64,000 bases of DNA. Origin: Pythium myriotylum. Its lineage: Eukaryota > Oomycota > Peronosporomycetes > Pythiales > Pythiaceae. The position numbers were made by a program, and so were the translations under genes. The stretch lies in contig JALJCQ010000003.1 in assembly GCA_023091665.1 (NCBI GenBank), positions 620,001 through 684,000 on the forward strand, written 5' to 3'. Of this stretch, positions 21,145 to 30,536 are shown piece after piece (the stretch's first letter is position 1; each line of letters opens with the position of its first letter). The notes below the pieces were generated by a model that did not search any database, had not been told where the DNA came from, and saw only the letters and a program-made list of their open reading frames with translations.

Positions 21145-23654
21145 AACCTTGTAAGCTAATGCGCCCAGTGCTGCTCAGCATGCTGCTACATGGCATGCCA
21201 CGCCGCATGGCGTCGCAACACAGTCGATTTGCTCCGGATCGCGGTGCACTGTAGTACCCACCACTGCTCTGTACCTCTTGGGAGGTCTCTTCCGATGAGT
21301 ATGCAATCAAGTACGTTTTCGAAGCACAACGTTGAAGGTCGCACTGAATACCAGACTCGGTCAGCTCTTCAGCAAGCATGCACAAGCGAATACGCTCATA
21401 TGTGTGCCAGCCGCAATCGTCGAGTACTACTCGACGAGTACAGTACAAGCTTCGATTGTCTCACAAGCAAAAGACTTCGCGGCCATGTGATCGTGCGGAA
21501 AAATCGGTCGATCACAGTCAGTGCAACTTCCTGTCAATATCAGTGGCATTGGGATGGAGAGTCGTCCGACGCCGCAACCTCACTACACCCAGACCACTGT
21601 GGGCGATACCGTGGCGTTGTCATGCACAGATCTCATGATGGGGAGCCTCCAGGCAACTTGGCGGCGACCCGTGTCCCTCGTCTCTGTGCATCTAGTGGTC
21701 AGTATGCACATCAGCGTGACCGAGTTACTCACCCGCATACGGAACAGGCACAGGCCGCACAGATGCTCACGAAGAAGGTCAACAGTTGTCCGTACATCTT
21801 GGAACTGCTCGGCGTCGACGAAAATGCAGTTCTCAGAACACGAGCAGGGGCATTGCAGTAGCCCGTAGATGAGTTGACAACAGCAGGTGTGACAGCTAGG
21901 AACTGTTGAGAAGAGGGTATCACCAGCCTGGTGATACTATTATCCGGCCGACTCGGGCGGATAATGGTCTTCTGACGTTTGTTCCAGATGGAGATTCTGG
22001 AGCATTTCGAAATGGAGTAATGGAGGAATGCCGACAAGAACGTTCGGATGGTCCAAGAGGAGTGCAGCCGGCTGCACTGACCACAAGACTGTCCATTGGA
22101 GTCTTCCTGGCTTGCAAAGACACCAGCATGGCTTCATCGCCTTGCCGTTCCAAAAACGAGCAAAACCGTCATATCACGGTGGATTTGCAGCGGGTTCATC
22201 CCGAACTGACCAGAAGCGCATCTTCCGCCTCAGCATGGCAAACCCTGGCACAAGGGAGATGCGGGGCACATTTGTTATGGACCTTTCGGGGAAGAAACGA
22301 AGCCGCGACACACGCTGGACGCGTCACCGTAGCGACAACGTACGGACCGTGCGATGACCGCGTTTAGTCTTCGAACAAGACCGAAATTTTTCTCCTCGTG
22401 GTCTTGTTTTCGCAGCGTCCATGGTGCTCCCACACGCATCAACTGCTCACCAACGGATGAACATTTCGCAGCCGTTTGGGCCGTTGGAGGCGAGCAGTAG
22501 GCGCCCGTTCTTCCTGAACAGTAATCACAATCACCAGCAGTCGTGTACATGTTGCAGTGACACAGGAAGAGCTTCTGACCGCAAAACCACATGGACTTTA
22601 AGATGGCCGAACGACTCAACAATCGTCACCCATGGATCTGCTTGACGCTTAGTACAATGGGTAGGTCCTGGCGCATCAGCTGAAGATATTTCTGTCGAGT
22701 CGACACTGTGTCTCGGACTCGACAGTGTGTCTTGGACTCGACAATGGAGCGAGTGCTACTTCCTGCTCTGACTACCTGTCGAGTGTCTCCAAAGCCTCGC
22801 TTTGCACGCGGACTCCTGGGCTTGAGGCGGTTGCCCCAGAACCAGGTGTCCGAGCATTCGTTGAGCACTAGTCACAACGTTTCGACAAACTGAGATACCC
22901 ACACCGGCCATCGGCAAGCTCTTCAGCGCCAGCATCCAGTACCCACCCTCTCCCTTCAACGACGCCCCCTGCAGGGCGAGTCCTCTACAGCATTGCTTTC
23001 CTACTCTCTCAAACAGATTCTCTAGCTAGCCACCAAGACTCGGACCCAGCAGTAAAAACCAGATCGGCAGACGCCGAGTATTGCTGCGCTTGCTTGTGCT
23101 CTACCACCTGAGATGTAAGCGCTTTGGGTGTGAGCGAGCCGGCGCTGACAGAGAGCGTCGCGTGGTCGTTTCTCCAGTCAAAGGAGTCGGAGCTTTTCGA
23201 CGACGTTGAACATGGCGGCTGGATTCTCAGAAGTCCCACTCTGGGCCGAGCCAAGACGACCATGGGGCCCCGTTTCTTTCGCCGCCGCTCGCTCTTCGAC
23301 ATCTCGCTCTCTGTGGAAGAACTCACAACGACGTCCCCTAACAATGTCGCAGTCAGTCGGTCCGTCCGTCGTGGCGCCGCCTTCGTAATACAGAACCGGT
23401 TCGACGCGGCCGTTCCAGTGCCCCCTCTTCCCCCTCACCCGCATCCAGCACTGTCTGTGCAGTAGCAAAAGCTTCGAGCTCACCCGCCACCCGCAAAGAC
23501 GACAGAGACGAGTCGCTTGATCAGTCAGTCAGTCGCTCGGGCCCCGTCAGGTGGTTCTTTCCCCGCTCCTTCACATTCTTACTGTACCTGTTTCCCAAGC
23601 AACGGGTACGGAGACGTCAAGTGACCATCAACGTTTGGTGGTCCCACCTGCACA
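21145..23654. other. Gene-poor 2.5-kb stretch with decayed-looking frames
   Basis: Frames such as 21190-21861 (223 codons, ATG start) look partly protein-like, but overlapping frames compete and none carries a recognisable domain. This may be degenerate mobile-element DNA. It also holds a tandem 19-bp repeat (22697-22751) and a palindrome (ATCACCAGCCTGGTGAT, near 21920). Confidence 0.4.
22697..22751. repeat. Tandem 19-bp repeat, nearly three units
   Basis: Units begin at 22697, 22716 and 22735 and read GA(G/C)TCGACA(C/G)TGTGTCT(C/T)G. Each unit starts with a GACTCGAC-type half-palindrome; the third is truncated and diverged. A related TGTCGAGTGTCT follows near 22778. Confidence 0.8.
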
Positions 23655-23668
23655 GTCTCGCATTTGCC
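23655..23668 (+). promoter_or_regulatory. Core-promoter-like element of the second RWP-RK gene
   Basis: GTCTCGCATTTGCC carries the CATTTGCC flanking element also seen before the third RWP-RK gene. It lies about 40 nt before the ATG at 23708. Confidence 0.4.
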
Positions 23669-23707
23669 GTCTCGTGCACAAGCCGTCCTCTCCTCCCCCG
23701 ACAGTCA

Positions 23708-24988
23708 ATGGCCGTGCAGCACCTCCGCGCGTTCCACATGAGCTCGGCATACCACAGCGACACCAGAAAAGACACGGATCGCCGCGAAGAATTCGGCGCC
23801 GACACCAAACTCCCCGACCAATCGTCCTGGACGCGCTCGCCGTCGTTCACGGGCAAGCGTCCTGCGTTTCCTCAGGGCATCCACGCAGACGAAATGTCCC
23901 CCGCTGCCGACTACCCGAAGCACGACGAGCAACAGCGGCTGTCATACCATGGGCTCGATGCCGTGCTGTCGCCGACGCAGCGCAAGCGCCACCGCGGCGA
24001 CAGCGATATGAGCATGTCGGGCAACGGAGTCGCCTCTCCTCTACCCTACGGCAGCGTGCGGATCACGTCGACTTCGATCCGCGCGCTTGTTCATGACGAC
24101 AGCGCCGATTTCGATGGACGCCAACGTCAGTCAATGACATTCGACGACATGGAATATTCCGGGCGCGACTCGTGGGCGGCATCGTCGTCGCGCGGCTCGG
24201 GCCGCGACAGCGATCTATGGGACCGCAACTCGTCCCCGCACGCCGACGAAGAGCAGGACGACGACTCGTCGCGCGCCTCGATCGGCAACGCGTCGCGCAA
24301 CATTACGTTCTCGATGTTGCAAACGCACTTCAGCAAGCCGCTCAAAGACGCAGCAAACCACTTTGGCGTCTGCACGACGCTGCTGAAGAAGATTTGTCGC
24401 AAGAACGGCATCCTCTCGTGGCCCTACCGCCAGATCATCGGGCTCGAGAAGAGCATCGCGTCCATGGAGCAGCAAGTCCACTACTTCGACGGTGAGCAGC
24501 GGCGACAGTACGCCGACCAGCTCCGTAAGCTACAGATCAAGCTCGACGCGTACATCCGTACGGGCCAGGCCCCCGGAGAGGAGGAGCTCACAGCTGCCCT
24601 CCAAGCTCAGAACGCCGCGGCCCAGCCCGGCTTTTCCTCGGCTCCAGCAAGCCAGAACCCCCAACTCCGCGAGGAGTACTATCAGCCATCCCAACAGGGA
24701 TATTACTACCCTCCACAAGGCAGCGTCATGGCGTCAGCCGTTACACTCGACGCCGAGGAGCCAAAGGCGCACTTTCCCCCCCACGCTAGCTCGTCAATGT
24801 ATCCAGAGCAGGCTTACGACCAGCGATATGGCGCGTACCCAGCCGCGCCTGCGTTCTCGCAGCGGCCGCTTCCATCGCTCGCGTCCCTTCTCAACCCAGC
24901 GTCCCAGCCACAGCCGCCTCATACCGGCTACTCCGGAGGCGAGCTTCGGCGGGACGACTACCCTTACGACCATCAATGGCGTAGCTAG
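23708..24988 (+). CDS. RWP-RK domain transcription factor, paralogue 2 (426 aa)
   Basis: Single exon. The open frame continues upstream, but the first ATG is at 23708, just after a core-promoter-like element, so I start there. The RWP-RK domain spans about residues 198-250: an ITFSMLQTHF helix, an FGVCTTLLKKICRKNG core, then SWPYRQ at 237-242 (Arg to Ser and Lys to Gln relative to RWPxRK). A charged helix follows (EKSIASMEQQVHYF and beyond, about 247-290). The long C-terminus is Gln/Tyr/Pro-rich and ends close to an LPSLASLLNP motif. The N-terminal third is Ser/Asp-rich with basic patches (RKRHRG) that could serve nuclear import. Its core is close to those of the other two paralogues, but the flanks differ. 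Confidence 0.92.
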   Translation: MAVQHLRAFHMSSAYHSDTRKDTDRREEFGADTKLPDQSSWTRSPSFTGKRPAFPQGIHADEMSPAADYPKHDEQQRLSYHGLDAVLSPTQRKRHRGDSDMSMSGNGVASPLPYGSVRITSTSIRALVHDDSADFDGRQRQSMTFDDMEYSGRDSWAASSSRGSGRDSDLWDRNSSPHADEEQDDDSSRASIGNASRNITFSMLQTHFSKPLKDAANHFGVCTTLLKKICRKNGILSWPYRQIIGLEKSIASMEQQVHYFDGEQRRQYADQLRKLQIKLDAYIRTGQAPGEEELTAALQAQNAAAQPGFSSAPASQNPQLREEYYQPSQQGYYYPPQGSVMASAVTLDAEEPKAHFPPHASSSMYPEQAYDQRYGAYPAAPAFSQRPLPSLASLLNPASQPQPPHTGYSGGELRRDDYPYDHQWRS

Positions 24989-27900
24989 AAGTAGGTGAAT
25001 ATTTAAGGAAAAAAAAATAACTAGCATCGAGTTTCCTCCATGTATGTCCCTCGCGTTGCCGGTGCCCACTCCCTCGGCGGACCCGCCGGAACAGACATCT
25101 TTGTCAGCAATACGTCGGACAGATACGGTTCCCCAGACCTCATTAGCTTCGGCCTGGGAGAGGAAGTTAGCCACCCTTCATCCGGGCAGAGCCGGACTCT
25201 CGTTGCACCGAAGTAACTCCACGACCTGACGACTGACTGACCACAAAATGTGCACCATCACTCTCGGGAAGGAGTGATGGTTGCATTCTGTCCACCAGGA
25301 CAGGATGGGGAGCTCCGGCAGGCGGCTGGCGATTTGACACACAACCACACTAGGGTTGCTCGGATGATTGATGACGCCGCCAGTCGCTCGATCGCCCGCT
25401 CTCGCCATTGGCGACGACGGCGACAACACCACGTCAAGATTGGATGGCAGCGACGATTGATCGGAAGGAATGGAGGCGGAACGCATAGGGCGTGCCATGG
25501 TTCAAAACTGAGTTGCTTGGTGCTGTACGGTCATCGGGCAATGACCCTTCATGACGCGAACGTACCTGCTGGTTCAATCACATCGTGTGAGCTCAAGGAA
25601 GGAAACATCTCCGCAGTTTCGTGATTGCAATCTGGGCAGATGCTACACCTCCAATGCTGCTGACCGGGAGCCTATGGGCGCGAGCAGATGCCAGAAGGAA
25701 AATTCAGCCATTACCCTGGCGCTCTTGCGTCAGTGGCAACGAAAGCGAAGTGCCTCTCCGATCTCGTCCCAATCTACGATAAAAGAGACCTTCTGACGAA
25801 GACTCCCCCCTTCCATGCATGCAATTCTGGTACCTATACCGGTACTCAGTCGACACAACGGAGTCCTCACGGCGCAGCGATGGCGAACCCTCAACGAGTT
25901 TTTCAGAGTTGCTGAACAAGAGGTTATTCGCCTGCCCTTCCCACACGATCTTTGAGGCCAGCAGTGGCTGAGAACGGATCAGTTTGGAACTTCGAGGAAG
26001 ACCCAAGGGCTTTTCTGACATGTCGTCACATCATCTGCCCTGATGCCAGAGCCGACCAATCGATTGCCCCACCTTGACCACTTCTCTCGCCATGAGTCCT
26101 GCTGCGACTCTCCGTCATATCTCTACTTGCCCCACTGAGCAAGGGGCAGCATGAAGGGGCATGAAAATTCTGGGTCACTTCGTCAGTCCAAACATATTGT
26201 AACGACTTCGAAGTGACTGGCGGACCACAGGAGATCTCCCAGGTGTAAGGACATTTGTTTGGCTCAGATTTGCCCACTTCGCGAAATGTGTGGATCTTGA
26301 CGCATGCGTCCTATCCAGCTCGCGAAAGGCGAACGCGCTCAGAGACCGACACCACGTCTTGAGCGAACGCCAGCAGCGATCGCCTCCAGAGCCTGAGATG
26401 AGCAGAACGCGCCCTCTCCTTTGCGGAGCAACGCAGTTATACCTGGTCCAGATGGTGCGCAGTCCTTGCACTTCTTCAGCCCCCTCTTTCACGCCAGAAT
26501 AGAAGCGGGGAGGAGATCGTGGATGCTACGTACGTGCCCATGGGAATGCCTCGAGAATCGAAAGCACAAGTCGATTGGAGGTCGCGCGCAGACTGTTGGA
26601 CGAATGCCGCAGCTCACCGGGATGTGCATGGCCTCAGCTCAGCAACGCTTTGATTGGCAGCATCCCTACCCCCGTGCGTTGTCAGAAAGGGCGATTTCGA
26701 CATGTCGTATGTCCCGATTGCAAATCGAAGCTTCTTAGCCATGTGGCTCTTCTATGGCGCATGCAACGTTGGTCTCAGTAAACCACTGCAGCTGACTGGC
26801 CAGCCAACATGTCTCCACCGTGCGCGCGAGAGAACCGCCTCTCTCCATGATCTGCCCAAAAGGCCGTTTGGCGAAGGGGGAAATTTTCATCGAGCGACCC
26901 ACGCAGAGGCGCCCAGCGGCGCGAGTCAAGACAGTGGGACCCGAGCAGCCCACTGGCCCGGTCTCTGGGCAGCTTCCCATGGCCTTTCTCGTAACTCATA
27001 GACAGCTTTTGTCAAGGTTCCAGTGTCTGAGATGGGTTGTTCGGTTGCGAATCGGCTCGGGCGAGCGCGGCTTCAAGGTTAAGGCGGCGCCTTTCCTTTC
27101 TATGCGCCACGGTTGCCAAGAGGGGACGTCGGTCGTCGTGTGGCGGTTCTGGACGGAAAGGTTCGCCGGACGCTGGATTCTTCTGCCCTTGAGATCCGTC
27201 AGAGAGGTCGGAGAATCCAGCGGAGGCTCGCCCGATGAGTTCTCTTCGGTGCGAGAAGTGGGTGAGTGAATCCAGAATTTTGGAGGGCTGACAGCAAGGG
27301 CAGGTGCGGCGGAACTGCGGTGGCGATTGGATTCAATTTTCCTTCGTAACTTTGTTGGCAAGGGGCAACGACGCCTCGTGGACTTCAAGAGGGCGAACAA
27401 GATGCGTCGAGGGGGGGGGGGGGGCTGGCTGCCTCGTTTACCGTCGTCGTCTCTCTACGTACGTTCGGTCGATGAGTTCACTTTCCATAAGCTCCAGAGG
27501 GTCTTCCATAGAGCGCTGGGCGCTCGCGAGGATGGCCAGGCGATGCGACATCTTGTCAAGTCGAGTGATCCTGCTGGACGCACCAGGCGGTCGGGCTGAC
27601 CGTCAGCTGAGGGCGCGAGCACCTGCCAAGCTCTCAGGTTCCTTCCTTCTCCATGCCAAAGGACAGAAGGCCCCTCCTTTGCTTTTTCGTTTCAGTCCAG
27701 TGAAGCCACACGTCGCACCTTCAACATCTTGTGTCAGATTTTCCCTCGTGCGCTGGACAAGAAGCCCCCCGACTGGACGAACCCCGCGCCGGACGTGTAC
27801 GCAAGGGGCACGCGATTGCTCGTTGCTCGTGGCGTCGTGGTCGCCCTGGAGGGCCACGTGGCGGCGACTCGACCCCCTTTCTGCTGTGAGCCTCGTGGTC

Positions 27901-28231
27901 ATGCCCGTGGCATGAACCCCCCAACGTCGAGGCAGGCTCGACAACCTCCCAAAGCAAAAGGCCGACGCGAGAGAAGAGGCTTCCCTCCCTCCCCAGTCGT
28001 TTGCGTCGACACCCAGAACGCGCCCCGTTTCTGCGCGCCAGAGACAAGGAAAACAAGCACCAAGGCAAGAGTGGGACACCTCGCCCCGGCTCTAGCCGCT
28101 TGCCATGGTGTACCCCGAGCCCTGGGCCCTAATCCCCGTCCGCTGGCCCGACCGAGGCGGCGGGTGGCAACTCATGTCGGGGGCGACGGGACAACAGGGC
28201 TCACCTCGCCCAAAGGCGAATGGCTCCCGTC
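24989..28231. other. Gene-poor 3.2-kb stretch
   Basis: No frame here has a recognisable domain, and the longer ones are random in composition. An A-rich run follows the RWP-RK stop (near 25008) and a 14-base G tract lies at 27411-27424. I see no tRNA-like fold or terminal repeats. Confidence 0.45.
27411..27424 (+). repeat. G14 homopolymer tract
   Basis: Fourteen consecutive G residues in otherwise mixed sequence. Length is likely variable or uncertain in assembly. Confidence 0.9.
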
Positions 28232-28247
28232 TTCACTTCGGCATTTG
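28232..28247 (+). promoter_or_regulatory. Oomycete initiator plus flanking element of the third RWP-RK gene
   Basis: TTCACTTCGGCATTTG contains TCACTTC (initiator-like) and GCATTTG (flanking promoter region-like). It ends 29 nt before the ATG at 28276 and is the reason I prefer that start over the in-frame ATG at 28105. Confidence 0.5.
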
Positions 28248-28275
28248 CCTTCTTCCGCCTCGCCTCCGATCCGCC

Positions 28276-29241
28276 ATGGGAGTCCAGCCGCGTGCGTTCT
28301 CTGTGCCCTCCGACCAGCAGGGCTCGCCGTCGTCCTCGCCGGCCTCGCGCAAGCGCCGCTTCATGGACGTCGTGCTCCTCAAGGACGACGAGCAGCAGCA
28401 GCTCACGCAGCGCGTCACGTTCAAGCGCTCCAAGTCGGGCGAGGCCGAGCTCCACGTCCAGGTGCGCGCGGCCTCGCCGTCCAGAGACTCGGAGTCGCTC
28501 GAGCCCGTGACGCCCACGGGCCGCATGTCGGACGTCGACGACAAGACCAGCCCGAGCGCCAAGAACACGGCGCGCCCCAACATGTCGGCCTCGCAGACCA
28601 TCACGCTCGACATGCTTCGCCCGCACTTTGAAAAGCCGCTCGCGCAGGTCGCACAGGTCTTTGGCATCTGCGTCACGCTGCTCAAGAAGATCTGCCGCAA
28701 GAACGGCCTCGCGCGGTGGCCGCACCGCCAGATCATTGGGCTCCGCAAGAGCATCGCCTCCATGGAGCAGGCCATCGGCCACTTCGAAGGAGCTCGCCGG
28801 GAATCCTACGCCCAGCAGCTCGAGAAGCAACGCAACAAGCTCACGGCTCTGCTGGAAGACCCGACCAAGTGCAACCTCCTCGCCGTGGACGACGAGTACC
28901 TCCCTCCCCACCCAGCTCAGGTGGAGGCCGTGCGTGCCCCGGCGGCGTCGCACATGCCGAGCCATGCTCCGTACTACGCCGGCTACGCTCCCGTGGCCGC
29001 CCCAGTGTACGACCGCTCGTACGCGTCCTACCCGGAGTATTACCAGGCGGCTCCTGCGATGCCGCCACACCACCCAGTGTCCTACGCGCCTCAGCACTAT
29101 TACCCACCGACGCAGCCCGCCTACACGCACCACGCCGCGCACGTGGCGCAGCCGCCCACGTCAGTGATGCTGCCGCCGCTTCGCATGGACACTCGCCCGG
29201 CGCTGCCGTCTCTCTCCTCGGTCGTGGGGCGTCGATGGTAG
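28276..29241 (+). CDS. RWP-RK domain transcription factor, paralogue 3 (321 aa)
   Basis: Single exon. An in-frame ATG at 28105 would add 57 residues, but the ATG at 28276 (CCGCCATGG context) follows a core promoter element by 29 nt. The RWP-RK domain spans about residues 107-160: ITLDMLRPHF, then FGICVTLLKKICRKNG, then RWPHRQ at 147-152. It is clearly closer to paralogue 1 (same RWPHRQ, LRPHF, GLRKSI) than to paralogue 2. A charged helix follows (about 160-195). The C-terminus is rich in His, Pro, Tyr and Ala and ends LPSLSSVVGRRW, a variant of the shared C-terminal motif. Probably a nuclear DNA-binding regulator; targets unknown. Confidence 0.92.
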   Translation: MGVQPRAFSVPSDQQGSPSSSPASRKRRFMDVVLLKDDEQQQLTQRVTFKRSKSGEAELHVQVRAASPSRDSESLEPVTPTGRMSDVDDKTSPSAKNTARPNMSASQTITLDMLRPHFEKPLAQVAQVFGICVTLLKKICRKNGLARWPHRQIIGLRKSIASMEQAIGHFEGARRESYAQQLEKQRNKLTALLEDPTKCNLLAVDDEYLPPHPAQVEAVRAPAASHMPSHAPYYAGYAPVAAPVYDRSYASYPEYYQAAPAMPPHHPVSYAPQHYYPPTQPAYTHHAAHVAQPPTSVMLPPLRMDTRPALPSLSSVVGRRW

Positions 29242-30536
29242 GACCGGAGATTGAGACATCGCTCGCGATCAGTGTAGACTACAGTATCTAATTTATCACC
29301 CGCCAAATAAATCGATGCGTCAAACCGCGACATGAGAAGGCAACTCGTCTCGTTCCGTGCAGACACGGCGGGCCTGAGATGGATGCTGACCGCGTAGAGG
29401 CGCGAGCCGCGAGGCAGCCACTAAAGAAGCAACAGGTTGAAGTTGATTCCCAAGCAGCGCCCCGAGTGGCGTGGGTGATGACACATCCATCCACAGCACA
29501 GCGCCCTTGTCGACGCGCCAAGCACAGCGCGGAGGCTCGTCTAGCGCCGTAGAAGCTCCTTCGAGGAACTCATCCTTGTTGAAGCCGGATGCCGCAACGC
29601 ACGGTGACTGATGCCAGCTTGAGACCGAGCAAGCGTGTCACACGGCGCGGCGCTGGACAACGCGTCACCGTGCTTCCTGACGAGCGATCAAGCGCCGATC
29701 TTTCGCGCACGGCCGCGGGACTCGGCGCCTGCCATCATCAAGTCGGCCGCGGTTGATGGCTGGCAGCGCAGCGCAGCGCACGGCCGGACCGGACGGTCTG
29801 TCTCCGCCACTTTCTTTGTCGGAAGTCCTGTCATCATGACGGACAAAGATTGCCCCGCTTGTCGCCGGCTGCTCGCGTGATGGCTGCCGCTCTCTACAGT
29901 ACATGGTGGTACAGTACTGTACACACCCTCGAGCGGCTTCACCCACTCTCGCGAAGGGGATCTCGCGAAGGGATCTCGCGAAGAGCTCTTCCTTCACGAC
30001 GAATGGCTCATTTCGCGAACTGACGCCAACGGCGCCGATTCCACCTGGCTCAACCATCCGATGGGATCAGAAGCAGCGTCCTTGTCTCTTTGCCGATTCT
30101 CTCTCTCTCTCGCTCTCTCCACTTCGTGGTTTCCTACCGTAGCGAGGCGAAGAAGTTCTAGAAACGGAGGCCGCATCCACCCGCTGGGCACCTAACATGG
30201 TGCCGCCCCAAATATTTCGACGTCGACCATACACCCACACAGAAGTCGCCATGGTCCGCCCTTAGCGAGACGACTACTAGTATTCAGCACGGGTTTCGTA
30301 CACTTGTTTCCAACACCAAACTGTATCATACAGCCCAACCTCTTTACATTTTCCAAATGAACCCAGTTTGTCTTTATGTTTCAAACACCATGGTTTTAAA
30401 CACCTCAAATGCTGTCGCATGGCAAGATTTTTCCGGGCTGACGTGCGGGCGTTGGCGAGGTGAGGAAACATTGGCCACGACTGGGGACGAGTAGAGATCT
30501 CTCCGCCATCCGACGACTCGAAAGATCGCGCGCGCC
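29242..30536. other. 1.3-kb intergenic stretch
   Basis: Holds AATAAA at 29306-29311 (possible polyadenylation signal of the RWP-RK gene), a 14-bp perfect palindrome (GTACAGTACTGTAC, 29909-29922), direct repeats of TCTCGCGAAGG (about 29950-29985) and a CT-rich microsatellite (about 30098-30120). I see no gene. Confidence 0.5.

Noticed and set aside
28201..29142. 313-residue minus-strand frame opposite the third RWP-RK gene
   Set aside because: Arg/Val/Gly-rich shadow of a GC-rich gene with a recognisable domain on the plus strand.
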